A stretch of 64,000 bases of DNA from Allotamlana fucoidanivorans (GCF_045788535.1 NZ_CP074074.1:1-64000); one strand, 5' to 3'; positions 26,403 to 34,802 are shown, counted from the stretch's first letter. Numbers and translations are program-made. Notes: a model not told the origin generated them from the sequence alone.

Positions 26403-27068
26403 TTATTTTATAGGAAAATCAAAAAAGGTATATGGAAAAGGTTCGCCTATTAACGTAAAATGCCACCATTCTTTCGGATAGTTTCTAAAACCATGCTTTA
26501 ACATGGCATGTTGTAATAATACTCTATTTGCTTTTTGCTGTGTCGTAATACCTTTATAATTACCCCAAGACTCTTCTCCAAAAAAATCATAGGTACTCCC
26601 CATATCCAATAGTTCTCCAGTATTACCATCAATTATAGTTAAATCAACCGTACTGCCCTTGCTGTGTCCAGACCTACTAGCAATATATTCAAACTTAAAC
26701 AAATTCGCCTTGGCCACATCTGGATAAAAAGAAGGCTTAGTTAAAGTATCATTCAATTTTTTTGCCCATCTAATAAAATGATTTACAGCGCGCTGTGGTC
26801 TATAGCCATCATAAACCAACAAACATAAATTTCTATCTTGCAAGTACTGTTGAACCAAAAACAAAGCTTTGGCCGCGTGCTCCGTTAAAATCAAGCGATT
26901 TGTTTCGTAACCATCAATTGAGGTTCCAACAAAATTATTTTTTCCATGATATCTTAAATCAACATCTAAATCAGGAATAACATCTTTAACATATACAAAA
27001 CCTTCAGGTAACTGTGCATGTAATTGCATTAAAAAAAAACATAGTATTGTAAGAAAAGAGTATTTCAT
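26403..27068 (-). CDS. D-alanyl-D-alanine dipeptidase, VanX/DdpX family (M15D)
   Basis: A 221-residue secreted peptidase with a signal peptide (MKYSFLTILCFFLMQLHA). The zinc-ligand motif GHSKGSTVDLTI (H and D) and the later EWWHFT (catalytic Glu and third zinc His) are intact, as is the YDGYRP motif. It would cleave D-Ala-D-Ala or similar cell-wall dipeptides. No vanA or vanH gene is present, so a resistance role is unlikely; wall turnover is more probable. I start at the ATG at 27068, because the upstream in-frame TTG lies in the -7 element. Confidence 0.88.
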   Translation of the reverse strand: MKYSFLTILCFFLMQLHAQLPEGFVYVKDVIPDLDVDLRYHGKNNFVGTSIDGYETNRLILTEHAAKALFLVQQYLQDRNLCLLVYDGYRPQRAVNHFIRWAKKLNDTLTKPSFYPDVAKANLFKFEYIASRSGHSKGSTVDLTIIDGNTGELLDMGSTYDFFGEESWGNYKGITTQQKANRVLLQHAMLKHGFRNYPKEWWHFTLIGEPFPYTFFDFPIK

Positions 27069-27098
27069 TAAAACTTGAATTTTCCGTAAATTAAGAAA

Positions 27099-27129
27099 CA
27101 AAAGTATATGCTTTTAAAGTCTCCTACAA
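27099..27129 (-). promoter_or_regulatory. Promoter for the VanX-like gene, reaching into alkB
   Basis: Minus-strand TACTTTTG (27099-27106, exact -7 match) with TTTG (27126-27129) 19 bases upstream. The -33 element falls inside the first codons of the divergent AlkB gene, which begins at 27108. Confidence 0.55.
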
Positions 27130-27701
27130 ATTTAAACCTAAAAGATGCGAATGTAAGTTATTACCCTAAGTTTTTAAACCAAAGGGAGGCCGATGCTTAT
27201 TTTCTATCCCTGCTAAAAAACATAAAATGGCAACATGATGTTATTAAGTTCTTTGGCAAAACCTATGAACAACCAAGACTAACCTCATTTTTTGCTAATA
27301 ATGGTAAAGCGTATTGTTACAGTAACATCACTATGCAACCTCATAGGTTTACTAAAGATTTATTAAAAATAAAATCTCGTATTGAAAGCCAGTTTAATGT
27401 TATCTTTACAAGCTGCCTGGCAAATCTTTACAGAAATGGTTCTGACAGTAATGGTTGGCATGCCGACAACGAAAAAGAACTAGGATTAAATCCTATTATT
27501 GCTTCTATTTCATTGGGGACAGCACGTGTTTTTCAATTAAAACATAAAAAGAATAATCTTTTAAAATCTAAAATTGTTCTTGAGCACGGTAGTCTTTTAC
27601 TAATGCAAGGAGAAACCCAAAGTAACTGGCTTCATCAAATTCCTAAAACAAGAAAGATAATAGGAAAACGGATTAATTTAACCTTTAGATACATTGCATA
27701 A
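27108..27701 (+). CDS. AlkB-like 2-oxoglutarate/Fe(II)-dependent dioxygenase
   Basis: A 197-residue protein of the AlkB family, which removes alkyl groups from DNA or RNA bases. The iron ligands are visible: GWHADNE (His and Asp) and the distal histidine in NWLHQIPKT, followed by the 2-oxoglutarate arginines in KRINLTFRYI. Length fits a single-domain ALKBH2/3-like bacterial AlkB. It diverges from the VanX-like gene across 39 bases and is followed by a terminator. Confidence 0.88.
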   Translation: MLLKSPTNLNLKDANVSYYPKFLNQREADAYFLSLLKNIKWQHDVIKFFGKTYEQPRLTSFFANNGKAYCYSNITMQPHRFTKDLLKIKSRIESQFNVIFTSCLANLYRNGSDSNGWHADNEKELGLNPIIASISLGTARVFQLKHKKNNLLKSKIVLEHGSLLLMQGETQSNWLHQIPKTRKIIGKRINLTFRYIA

Positions 27702-27707
27702 AAAAAA

Positions 27708-27727
27708 CCGAGTTCCCTCAAACTCGG
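27708..27727. terminator. Terminator after alkB
   Basis: CCGAGTT and AACTCGG pair as a 7-bp stem around a 6-base loop, with seven A before and CTTTCTTTC after. It works for alkB and could also end a minus-strand transcript. Confidence 0.7.
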
Positions 27728-27738
27728 CTTTCTTTCAA

Positions 27739-27768
27739 TTTGCTTTTTATATTATGATGCTAGATTTG
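27739..27768 (+). promoter_or_regulatory. Promoter of a candidate intergenic RNA
   Basis: TTTG at 27739-27742, 18 bases, then TAGATTTG at 27761-27768 (exact -7). There is no gene for it to serve before the terminator at 28019. Confidence 0.5.
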
Positions 27769-27774
27769 GGGTCT

Positions 27775-28040
27775 CCATTTCAACAACATAATGCAAATAT
27801 TAATTAATTAATCCATTGAACTAAAAAGTGTGTTATTTAGTACACTTCAAATATACAACTACAAAAGATATAAAAACGTTTAAAAACACATATATTCGAC
27901 GAAATACATCTTTTTTTAACAATTAAAGTCAAAACAACGTATTTCACCGATAAAAAACATATAATCATGTGATTCCTGAACTAAAAACAACCAACGGATT
28001 AAGGTTAAAACATAAAAAAACACCTTGAAAACAAGGTGTT
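27775..28040 (+). ncRNA. Candidate small RNA of about 265 bases
   Basis: The span runs from the predicted start of the promoter above to the terminator hairpin. It has no usable ORF and contains a small hairpin (AAGTGT with ACACTT near 27825-27846). I recognise no known RNA family. A transcript from the opposite strand is an alternative, so strand and existence are uncertain. Confidence 0.3.
28019..28040. terminator. Terminator in the intergenic region
   Basis: AACACCTTG and CAAGGTGTT form a 9-bp stem with an AAAA loop, preceded by a run of A and followed by TTTTCTC. It works in both directions, yet no gene ends beside it on either strand. Confidence 0.75.
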
Positions 28041-28207
28041 TTTTCTCTAACTAACCAACCAAAAATATGAATTACAATTCTTAAGTTTAAAGTAACCACT
28101 CAATAAACTTAACTGCGAATGTAACTGTATTTATAAACGCAACATTCATGCCAAAACAATAATAATTCGTATTATTTTTAATATATTTCAGTCTACAAAA
28201 AAATATA

Positions 28208-29512
28208 ATGAATACACCACCTATTTTCACGGAAGACACCATTGTTTTTGGATGTCTCATGTTAGCATTAGGATTTGTTTTCTATACATCTTCTAGTTCA
28301 AAACCATTTTGGATTAAATTCTATAAATATATACCCGCATTATTAATGGCTTATATGCTACCTGGTGCTTTAACTACCTTTGGGATCATTGCTCCTAAGT
28401 GGATTACCACTGATACTACAGGTGTAATGGTTGAACACCATTCACAAATATATTATATGGCAAGTCGATTTCTTTTGCCTGCCGCCTTAGTACTCATGAC
28501 CTTAAGTATAGACTTAAAAGCCATCTTCAACCTTGGTCCTAAAGCGCTTATAATGTTTTTAACAGGAACGGTGGGTGTCATTATAGGAGGTCCCATTGCT
28601 ATTTTACTCACCTCAATAGTGTCTCCTGAAACTGTTGGTGGCGTTGGTCCTGACGCTGTTTGGCGTGGATTAGCCACATTAGCTGGAAGTTGGATTGGAG
28701 GTGGCGCAAACCAAGCTGCCATGTTAGAAATATATGGATACAATACAGATAATTATGCAGGTATGGTTATTGTAGACATTGTGGTGGCTAATATATGGAT
28801 GGCCATTCTTTTACTTGGTATTGGAAAATCTGATAAAATTGATAACTGGTTAAAAGCAGATAATAGCGCTATTGAAGTTTTAAAAGAACGTGTATCAACT
28901 TATGCAGACAAAATTTCAAGAAATCCAACCTTATCTGATTATATGATTATACTCGGTCTTGCTTTTACAGCTGTTGGCCTTGCTCATTTTGGTGCCAATG
29001 TAGTATCAGATTTTTTAAAAAATAATTTTGACGTCATAAGGGATAAAACATCTGCCATGTCATCATTTGGATCGCAATTTTTCTGGATGATTACTATTGC
29101 TACCGTTATGGGTATTGTACTGTCTTTTACAAAATTTAAGTCTTATGAAGGGGCTGGAGCTAGTAAAATAGGAAGTATTTTTATTTACATTTTAGTAGCC
29201 AGTATTGGTATGAAAATGGATTTAACAACCATTTCCGAAAATCCAGGTCTTATTGTTGTTGGTCTCATTTGGATGGCTATTCATGTTAGTCTTCTCTTTC
29301 TAGTAGCGAAAATAATCAGAGCCCCATATTTTTTCCTAGCAGTAGGAAGCAAGGCTAATATTGGAGGTGCGGCCTCTGCTCCAGTGGTTGCGGCTGCGTT
29401 TCACCCTTCATTAGCTACTGTAGGTGTGTTGCTAGCAGTATTTGGTTATGTGGTGGGAACCTATGGTGCTATGCTTTGCGCCGAGTTAATGAAAATTGCA
29501 GCCATGAGTTAG
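28208..29512 (+). CDS. DUF819 family membrane protein
   Basis: A 434-residue integral membrane protein with about ten to twelve helices. The glycine-rich stretches ATLAGSWIGGGANQAAM and GSKANIGGAASAPVVAA are hallmarks of the DUF819 (YjcL-like) family, which resembles sodium/substrate transporters with two inverted halves. Substrate is unknown. The gene stands alone, with the DUF4369 gene 50 bases downstream. Confidence 0.85.
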   Translation: MNTPPIFTEDTIVFGCLMLALGFVFYTSSSSKPFWIKFYKYIPALLMAYMLPGALTTFGIIAPKWITTDTTGVMVEHHSQIYYMASRFLLPAALVLMTLSIDLKAIFNLGPKALIMFLTGTVGVIIGGPIAILLTSIVSPETVGGVGPDAVWRGLATLAGSWIGGGANQAAMLEIYGYNTDNYAGMVIVDIVVANIWMAILLLGIGKSDKIDNWLKADNSAIEVLKERVSTYADKISRNPTLSDYMIILGLAFTAVGLAHFGANVVSDFLKNNFDVIRDKTSAMSSFGSQFFWMITIATVMGIVLSFTKFKSYEGAGASKIGSIFIYILVASIGMKMDLTTISENPGLIVVGLIWMAIHVSLLFLVAKIIRAPYFFLAVGSKANIGGAASAPVVAAAFHPSLATVGVLLAVFGYVVGTYGAMLCAELMKIAAMS

Positions 29513-29562
29513 TTTTTATATAATAATTATAAGATATTTGCCCTCCAAAATATAATATACCC

Positions 29563-30258
29563 ATGAAACATATTTTTATTCTTATTATGGTGCTATTAGC
29601 CGTGGCATGTGCAAAAGATCAAAAAGATTTAGTTGTAAAAGCAAACATAGATGGCTTAAAAAAGGGCACTCTTTACCTTAAAAAAATAGAAGACACCACA
29701 CTAATCACTGTAGATTCTGTTTCCGTAAATGGTCAGTCTCTTGTTGAACTAAATAGCGATTTAGAATCACCTGAAGTGTTTTTTCTCTATCTAGACAAGA
29801 ATAGTAAGAACGAAGATAGAATTACCTTTTTTGCAGATAAAGGTATTACTGAAATAAATACCTCTTTAAAAAACTTTGTTTTTGATGCCCAGATAAAAGG
29901 TTCTGCTCAACAAAAGGTTCTGGAAGACTATCAAACCATGGTTTCAAAAATAAACAACCGAAACTTAGAAATTATAAAAGAAAAATTTGAAGCTTATAAA
30001 ACAGGGGATTCTTTAAAACTTATAAAACTTGAAAAAGAGGAAAAAAATGCACTCAAACGAAAATATCTATTCACTGTTAATTACGCCCTTACTCATAAAA
30101 ATAGTGAAGTAGCCCCTTATTTGGCTTTATCTGAAATTTACAATGCCAGATTAGATTTATTAAACACCATAAATAAATCACTTACGCCCGAAGTTAAGGC
30201 ATCTAAATATGGAAAAGAATTAAACCAGTTCATAATAGAGATTAAAAAAGAAAACTAA
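29563..30258 (+). CDS. DUF4369 lipoprotein
   Basis: A 231-residue lipoprotein (signal peptide ending AVAC, C16) with a DUF4369 domain (about residues 22-110: GLKKGTLYLKKIEDTTLITV) and a helical C-terminal part. In Bacteroidota DUF4369 often precedes a thioredoxin-like domain; that domain is absent here, so this protein carries only the N-terminal module. Its role is unknown. A strong terminator follows. Confidence 0.78.
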   Translation: MKHIFILIMVLLAVACAKDQKDLVVKANIDGLKKGTLYLKKIEDTTLITVDSVSVNGQSLVELNSDLESPEVFFLYLDKNSKNEDRITFFADKGITEINTSLKNFVFDAQIKGSAQQKVLEDYQTMVSKINNRNLEIIKEKFEAYKTGDSLKLIKLEKEEKNALKRKYLFTVNYALTHKNSEVAPYLALSEIYNARLDLLNTINKSLTPEVKASKYGKELNQFIIEIKKEN

Positions 30259-30280
30259 GTAATAAAAGATTCAAAATAAA

Positions 30281-30316
30281 AAAATAGGCTATCAAACAAA
30301 ACTGATAGCCTATTTT
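30281..30316. terminator. Terminator after the DUF4369 gene
   Basis: AAAATAGGCTATCA and its exact complement form a 14-bp stem with an 8-base loop, followed by TTTT. Confidence 0.85.
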
Positions 30317-30333
30317 TTTTAAGGTTTGGATAC

Positions 30334-30365
30334 AAAAAAAGCCTCATACCTATGAAGCTTTTTTT
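30334..30365 (-). terminator. Terminator of the first tRNA-Thr gene
   Basis: A 14-base arm pair (AAAAAAAGCCTCAT with ATGAAGCTTTTTTT), one mismatch, 4-base loop, lying just downstream of the minus-strand tRNA and ending in a T run on that strand. Confidence 0.65.
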
Positions 30366-30369
30366 ATTG

Positions 30370-30443
30370 AGCCGATAGAGGGACTCGAACCCACGACCTG
30401 CTGATTACAAATCAGCTGCTCTAGCCAGCTGAGCTATATCGGC
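30370..30443 (-). tRNA. tRNA-Thr (anticodon TGT), copy 1
   Basis: On the minus strand the acceptor pair GCCGATA/TATCGGC, D arm AGCTCAGCTGG, anticodon loop TTTGTAA (anticodon TGT) and T arm GTTCGAGTC fold as a complete cloverleaf. CCA is not encoded. It has its own promoter and terminator. The 73 paired and loop bases are identical to the copy at 48542. Confidence 0.95.
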
Positions 30444-30457
30444 TTTTTTAACGGGTG

Positions 30458-30488
30458 CAAATATAAACGCAAATTTTATATATCCAAA
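30458..30488 (-). promoter_or_regulatory. Promoter of tRNA-Thr copy 1
   Basis: Minus-strand TTTG (30485-30488), 19 bases, then TATATTTG (30458-30465, exact -7). Transcription would start about eight bases before the mature tRNA. Confidence 0.65.
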
Positions 30489-30504
30489 CAACCCGATGAA
30501 AAAT

Positions 30505-30774
30505 TTACCCTAGATTATTAACTTTTTCTATTAAAGCCCTTCCCTTTTTTTCAAGTTCGTTATTTATCGCTTTAAAATGAGCTTTAGGATTATCAATATT
30601 CTTAGCATTAACCTTAGCTATTAAGGCATCAAAGGTTTCTATAGCCTCATCAATAATAGCTTCACTTTCTTTGGTATCTTTATCTGTATTTTCATATTCC
30701 CAAACATAAACCGCCTCAATGATGTCTCCTAAAACATAATTGATATCTTTTTTTAATTCTCTAACATTTGCCAT
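30505..30774 (-). CDS. Small helical protein of unknown function
   Basis: An 89-residue, charged, alpha-helical protein with no signal peptide or membrane segment. It contains DIIEAVYVWEYENTDKDT and a second helix pair rich in Lys, Asn and Glu. I do not recognise a named domain. It lies 27 bases downstream of manA on the same strand and may be co-transcribed. The length and codon pattern support a real gene. Confidence 0.7.
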   Translation of the reverse strand: MANVRELKKDINYVLGDIIEAVYVWEYENTDKDTKESEAIIDEAIETFDALIAKVNAKNIDNPKAHFKAINNELEKKGRALIEKVNNLG

Positions 30775-30801
30775 AATTTCTTATTTTATTTGTCTACAAA
30801 A

Positions 30802-31788
30802 TTACACATAAACTTCTAATAGGGTGGCCTTTTTTGCATTAATTTCATACGATTTAATAGCGGCTGGTAATAGCAATGTTTCTCCTTTTACTAATTGCTC
30901 AGTGACCCCATTTGCCGTAATACTAACCTCTCCATCAACACATATATATATTATGAACGAATCTTTTTGATTCATTCTTTTCTGATTAGTATTTACACTT
31001 AAATAATTGGTTGTAAAGTAAGGACAAGTCACCATTTCATTTGATACGTTCATCTCTTTAGAATACGATACTCTAAAATTATCGGGCATATCAAAATCAA
31101 AAGCATCGATAGCCAAATCATTATGCAATTCTCTTTCATTACCATCAGCATCCACCCGATCCCAATCATAAACCCTATAGGTTATATCACTGGTTTGCTG
31201 AATTTCTGCTACCATAACTCCTGCACCTATGGCATGAACGCGCCCCACTTCAATAAAATAGGTATCTCCTTCTTTGACGGTATCAACATTTAGTATATCT
31301 GGTAAGGTCTTGTACTTAAGATGTTCTAAGTATTTTTCTTTAGTCATTTCTTGATTAAAGCCCACTATTAAATTAGCGTCCTCATCGGCTTGCATCACAT
31401 ACCACATTTCGGTTTTTCCAAATGAATTATGGCGTTCGGCAGCTAATTGGTCATTAGGATGTAATTGAATGGACAAATCTTCTTTAGCATCAATAAACTT
31501 TATTAAAAGAGGAAACTTGTTTTTAAAAACTTTTTGATTCTGTATTCCAAGTAAATCAGCTCCATAGTTTACTAATAACTCCTTTAAAGATCGTCCTTTT
31601 AACGCCCCATTTGACACTATAGATGTGTCTCCTTCTACATCACTAATTTCCCAACTTTCACCAACATTAAGGCCATCAGAGCCTTTACTCAAAATATCCC
31701 TAAGTTTGGTTCCTCCCCAAATTTTGTCTTTTAAAATGGGATAAAACTTCAAAGGATATAATCCTACATTTGCTTTATTTTCCTGCAT
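30802..31788 (-). CDS. manA: Mannose-6-phosphate isomerase, class I
   Basis: A 328-residue zinc enzyme that interconverts fructose-6-phosphate and mannose-6-phosphate, feeding GDP-mannose and polysaccharide synthesis. The zinc motif QLHPND with the following GKTEMWYV and the downstream VHAIGAG region (His) are typical of bacterial class I enzymes of about 320 residues. Its start overlaps the end of queD by 14 bases, so the two are translated from one message. Confidence 0.9.
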   Translation of the reverse strand: MQENKANVGLYPLKFYPILKDKIWGGTKLRDILSKGSDGLNVGESWEISDVEGDTSIVSNGALKGRSLKELLVNYGADLLGIQNQKVFKNKFPLLIKFIDAKEDLSIQLHPNDQLAAERHNSFGKTEMWYVMQADEDANLIVGFNQEMTKEKYLEHLKYKTLPDILNVDTVKEGDTYFIEVGRVHAIGAGVMVAEIQQTSDITYRVYDWDRVDADGNERELHNDLAIDAFDFDMPDNFRVSYSKEMNVSNEMVTCPYFTTNYLSVNTNQKRMNQKDSFIIYICVDGEVSITANGVTEQLVKGETLLLPAAIKSYEINAKKATLLEVYV

Positions 31789-32185
31789 AACTTACAAAAT
31801 TTCTAGGGGTTTCATATAGTGTTATTTCTAAATCTAGCTCTGGCTCAATTTTTGGTTTAATCTTGTTATAGATAACCACCGCAATGTTTTCAGCCGTTGG
31901 ATTTAAGTCTTTAAATTCTGGTACTTCAAGATTAAAGTTTTTATGGTCAAAAGCATCTTCAACTTCCTGTTTAATTATGTCCTTTAAAACTTTCATATCA
32001 ATAACATAACCAGTTTCCTTATCAATTTCACCAGTTATACTAACAATGAGTTCATAATTATGACCATGAAAATTGGGATTATTACATTTACCAAACACAT
32101 TTTGGTTTTTATCAAAGTCCCAATCTTTTCTATATAAACGATGCGCTGCATTAAAATGTGCCTTTCTACTAACTTTTACCTTCAT
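31775..32185 (-). CDS. queD: 6-carboxytetrahydropterin synthase family protein (QueD)
   Basis: A 136-residue pterin-family enzyme. Zinc-binding histidines appear in NAAHRL and in FHGHNYEL, catalytic C34 lies in GKCNNPN, and the late ENIAVVIYNKI and TLYETPRN motifs fit QueD. QueD makes the queuosine/deazapurine precursor from dihydroneopterin triphosphate. No other queuosine gene is nearby. It overlaps idi by four bases (ATGA) and manA by 14. Confidence 0.88.
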   Translation of the reverse strand: MKVKVSRKAHFNAAHRLYRKDWDFDKNQNVFGKCNNPNFHGHNYELIVSITGEIDKETGYVIDMKVLKDIIKQEVEDAFDHKNFNLEVPEFKDLNPTAENIAVVIYNKIKPKIEPELDLEITLYETPRNFVSYAGK

Positions 32186-32706
32186 CTGTTCACGTTTATA
32201 TATTCGTAAAATTTTTCGAAAATCACCTTAAACCAAGCCGTATAGTTTTCGGGGTGAACTTTAATATCGCTTTTTACAGCTTCCAAAGGCATCCATTTCC
32301 AATTGGCCACTTCTTCTGGGTTTATATTTGGTTTGCCATTAAAATTACCAAGCAATATATGGTCTAATTCATGTTCGGTTAGTCCATTATCAAAAGGCGC
32401 TTTGTAAATGAATGAAACAGTTTCAGACAGATCGACAACAAATCCCATTTCTTCCTGCAATCTTCGCTTACCTGCTTCTATATTGCTCTCTCCGTCCCTT
32501 TGATGGCTGCAACACGTATTTGTCCATAACCCTGGAGAATGGTACTTTTCAAGGGAACGCTGTTGCAACATCAGCTCATTCTTGTCATTAAAAATAAACA
32601 CTGAAAATGCACGATGTAGTAACGCTTTTTCATGGGCTTCCATTTTTGGCATTAACCCAATTTTTTCATCGTTCTCGTTTACTAAAATTACTTTTTCTTC
32701 CTCCAT
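32182..32706 (-). CDS. idi: Isopentenyl-diphosphate delta-isomerase, type 1
   Basis: A 174-residue Nudix-fold enzyme that interconverts isopentenyl and dimethylallyl diphosphate. The type 1 motifs are present: NTCCSHQRDGE (catalytic Cys and metal His), the Nudix helix AGKRRLQEEMG, and HELDHILLG (catalytic Glu and metal His). Type 1 Idi is needed when isoprenoids come from the mevalonate route. First gene of the overlapping idi-queD-manA operon. Confidence 0.93.
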   Translation of the reverse strand: MEEEKVILVNENDEKIGLMPKMEAHEKALLHRAFSVFIFNDKNELMLQQRSLEKYHSPGLWTNTCCSHQRDGESNIEAGKRRLQEEMGFVVDLSETVSFIYKAPFDNGLTEHELDHILLGNFNGKPNINPEEVANWKWMPLEAVKSDIKVHPENYTAWFKVIFEKFYEYINVNR

Positions 32707-32804
32707 ACACTAACAAAAATACCAAGTTAATTTAGAAATCGGTACTTTCTAAATAGAAAATTAAAATGACGTCATAACTTATATTTCTAATGCACAAGAA
32801 ATAG

Positions 32805-32812
32805 TATCTTTG
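32805..32812 (+). promoter_or_regulatory. Promoter -7 element for prfC
   Basis: TATCTTTG, exact TAnnTTTG and followed by CA, lies 22 bases before the prfC start. A perfect 10-base palindrome, ATGACGTCAT, is at 32766-32775. Confidence 0.55.
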
Positions 32813-32834
32813 CAACCCATTTACCCAAAGATTT

Positions 32835-34424
32835 ATGAGTTTTTTAAAAGAGATACAACGCAGACGTACATTTGGAATTATATCACACCCTGATGCTGGT
32901 AAAACAACCCTAACAGAAAAACTGCTACTATTTGGTGGCGCAATTCAAGAAGCGGGTGCCGTAAAAAGTAATAAGATTAAAAAGGGGGCCACTAGTGACT
33001 TTATGGAAATTGAACGTCAGCGCGGAATTTCTGTAGCCACTTCTGTATTGGCTTTTGAATACAACGCTATAAAAATCAATATTTTAGACACACCTGGACA
33101 TAAAGATTTTGCTGAAGATACCTTTAGAACACTTACCGCTGTTGACAGTGTTATTGTGGTTATAGATGTTGCCAAGGGTGTTGAGGAACAAACTGAAAAA
33201 CTAGTAGAAGTTTGTAGAATGCGAAATATTCCTATGATTGTATTCATCAATAAATTAGACAGAGAAGGTAAAGATGCCTTTGATTTGTTAGATGAAGTAG
33301 AGCAAAAACTAGGACTTAAAGTAACCCCTTTGAGCTTTCCAATAGGCATGGGATATGACTTTAAAGGGATTTATAATATTTGGGAAAAGAATGTAAATCT
33401 TTTTAGTGGAGACAGCAGAAAAAATATAGAAGAAACCGTTGAAATATCAGATTTATCATCTTCTGAACTAGATAAATTAGTTGGAGAAGATTCTGCTAAT
33501 ACCTTACGAGAAGAAATTGAATTGGTAGAGGGTATTTACCCAAGTTTTGATAAAGCAGCCTATTTAGAAGGTAATTTACAACCTGTATTTTTTGGTTCGG
33601 CGTTAAATAATTTTGGAGTACGCGAATTATTAGATTGTTTTATAGAGATTGCTCCCCAGCCAAGGGCAAAGCAAAGTGAAGAACGTTTAGTAAAACCTGA
33701 TGAAGATAAATTTAGTGGCTTTGTTTTTAAAATACATGCTAATATGGATCCTAATCATAGAAACAGATTAGCCTTTGTTAAAATTGTATCTGGTGAATTT
33801 AAACGTAACTCTCCCTATCTACATGTACGTCACAATAAAAAATTAAAATTCTCAAGTCCAAATGCTTTTTTTGCTGAAAAAAAGGAAATAGTTGATATCT
33901 CCTACCCTGGTGATATTGTTGGCTTACAAGATACAGGAACCTTTAAAATAGGTGATACATTAACCGAGGGAGAAGTATTGAACTATAAAGGTATACCAAG
34001 TTTCTCACCTGAACATTTTAGATATATCAATAATGCAGACCCTTTAAAATCTAAACAACTCAATAAGGGTATAGATCAATTGATGGATGAAGGTGTAGCA
34101 CAGTTATTTACTTTAGAGCTAAATGGACGAAAAGTAATAGGTACTGTTGGTGCACTACAATATGAAGTTATTCAATATAGATTAGAACATGAATATGGCG
34201 CTAAATGTACCTACGAAAACCTAAATGTTCATAAAGCCTGTTGGGTAGATCCTCATAATGCTAATTCTGAGGAATACAAAGAGTTTGTACGTGTAAAACA
34301 ACGATTTTTAGCAAAAGACAAACGAAATCAGCTTGTGTTTTTAGCCGATTCTCCTTTTTCATTGCAAATGACGCAACAAAAATATCCAAATGTGAAACTA
34401 CATTTTACGTCAGAATTTGAATAA
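32835..34424 (+). CDS. prfC: Peptide chain release factor 3
   Basis: A 529-residue GTPase that recycles RF1 and RF2 after termination. The G domain has G1 SHPDAGKTT, the switch region RQRGISVATSV, G3 DTPGHKDF and G4 NKLDRE. The later parts fit domains II and III of RF3, and the length is the usual one. The spacing and gene density give no sign of an operon with its neighbours. Confidence 0.95.
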   Translation: MSFLKEIQRRRTFGIISHPDAGKTTLTEKLLLFGGAIQEAGAVKSNKIKKGATSDFMEIERQRGISVATSVLAFEYNAIKINILDTPGHKDFAEDTFRTLTAVDSVIVVIDVAKGVEEQTEKLVEVCRMRNIPMIVFINKLDREGKDAFDLLDEVEQKLGLKVTPLSFPIGMGYDFKGIYNIWEKNVNLFSGDSRKNIEETVEISDLSSSELDKLVGEDSANTLREEIELVEGIYPSFDKAAYLEGNLQPVFFGSALNNFGVRELLDCFIEIAPQPRAKQSEERLVKPDEDKFSGFVFKIHANMDPNHRNRLAFVKIVSGEFKRNSPYLHVRHNKKLKFSSPNAFFAEKKEIVDISYPGDIVGLQDTGTFKIGDTLTEGEVLNYKGIPSFSPEHFRYINNADPLKSKQLNKGIDQLMDEGVAQLFTLELNGRKVIGTVGALQYEVIQYRLEHEYGAKCTYENLNVHKACWVDPHNANSEEYKEFVRVKQRFLAKDKRNQLVFLADSPFSLQMTQQKYPNVKLHFTSEFE

Positions 34425-34438
34425 TTATCACACAAAAT

Positions 34439-34469
34439 GCATTTAATCGTATTTTTAAGCATTTAATCG
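34439..34469. repeat. 11-base direct repeat upstream of the 4Fe-4S protein gene
   Basis: GCATTTAATCG occurs at 34439-34449 and 34459-34469, a period of exactly 20 bases (about two helical turns). The second copy ends about 11 bases before TATATTTA (near 34481), a 7 of 8 match to the -7 element, so the repeat covers the normal -33 position. It looks like a tandem operator. Confidence 0.45.
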
Positions 34470-34525
34470 ATAAAATTTATTATATTTAGACAATAGTTAA
34501 GTCATAACCCCAAAAATGATTAGCC

Positions 34526-34756
34526 ATGGAAATTAATTCTAGAGAATTCCGTAACAAAGAAATTACAGTAACCTACAACCCTGTTTTATGTTGTTTATCA
34601 GGGATTTGTGCTAAAGAGCTTTCATCGGTTTTTAGAAATTCTGTAATCCCTTGGGTTGACATTGACGGGGCTACTAATGAAAAAATTATGAGCCAAGTCA
34701 AAAAATGCCCTTCGGGTGCTTTACAATGTTTTCGTAACAAAAAGAAAGTCGCTTAA
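34526..34756 (+). CDS. Small divergent 4Fe-4S mono-cluster protein (YjdI-like)
   Basis: A 76-residue protein of the divergent single-cluster ferredoxin family. Four conserved cysteines are placed as in the group: CCLSGIC near residues 18-24 and KKCPSGALQC near the end. Likely functions are electron transfer or an accessory role for other enzymes. It stands alone between prfC and a strong terminator, with a direct repeat in its promoter region. Confidence 0.82.
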   Translation: MEINSREFRNKEITVTYNPVLCCLSGICAKELSSVFRNSVIPWVDIDGATNEKIMSQVKKCPSGALQCFRNKKKVA

Positions 34757-34758
34757 AA

Positions 34759-34798
34759 AATAAACGCCAATAAATGATGACATTTATTGGCGTTTATT
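34759..34798. terminator. Terminator after the 4Fe-4S protein gene
   Basis: An 18-bp stem with a 4-base ATGA loop, the longest perfect hairpin in the window, just after the stop codon at 34756. A-rich and T-rich ends let it act on both strands. Confidence 0.85.
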
Positions 34799-34802
34799 CT
34801 AG

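Larger units (their letters stand above)
27702..28207. other. 506-base intergenic region with two terminators and a promoter
   Basis: The longest gene-free stretch of the window. It holds the alkB terminator (27708-27727), a good plus-strand promoter (27739-27768), a second terminator (28019-28040) and about 167 bases before the DUF819 gene. No coding frame longer than a few codons is convincing. A minus-strand TATATTTG at 27848-27855 is an alternative promoter. Confidence 0.6.

Noticed and set aside
26403..27068. VanX-like gene as glycopeptide resistance
   Set aside because: vanH and vanA partners are absent and the protein has a signal peptide; Gram-negative bacteria do not need this route.
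27963..27974. AATCA-TG-TGATT inverted repeat
   Set aside because: Good arms, but no promoter element at the matching distance and no second copy, so it is not reported as an operator.
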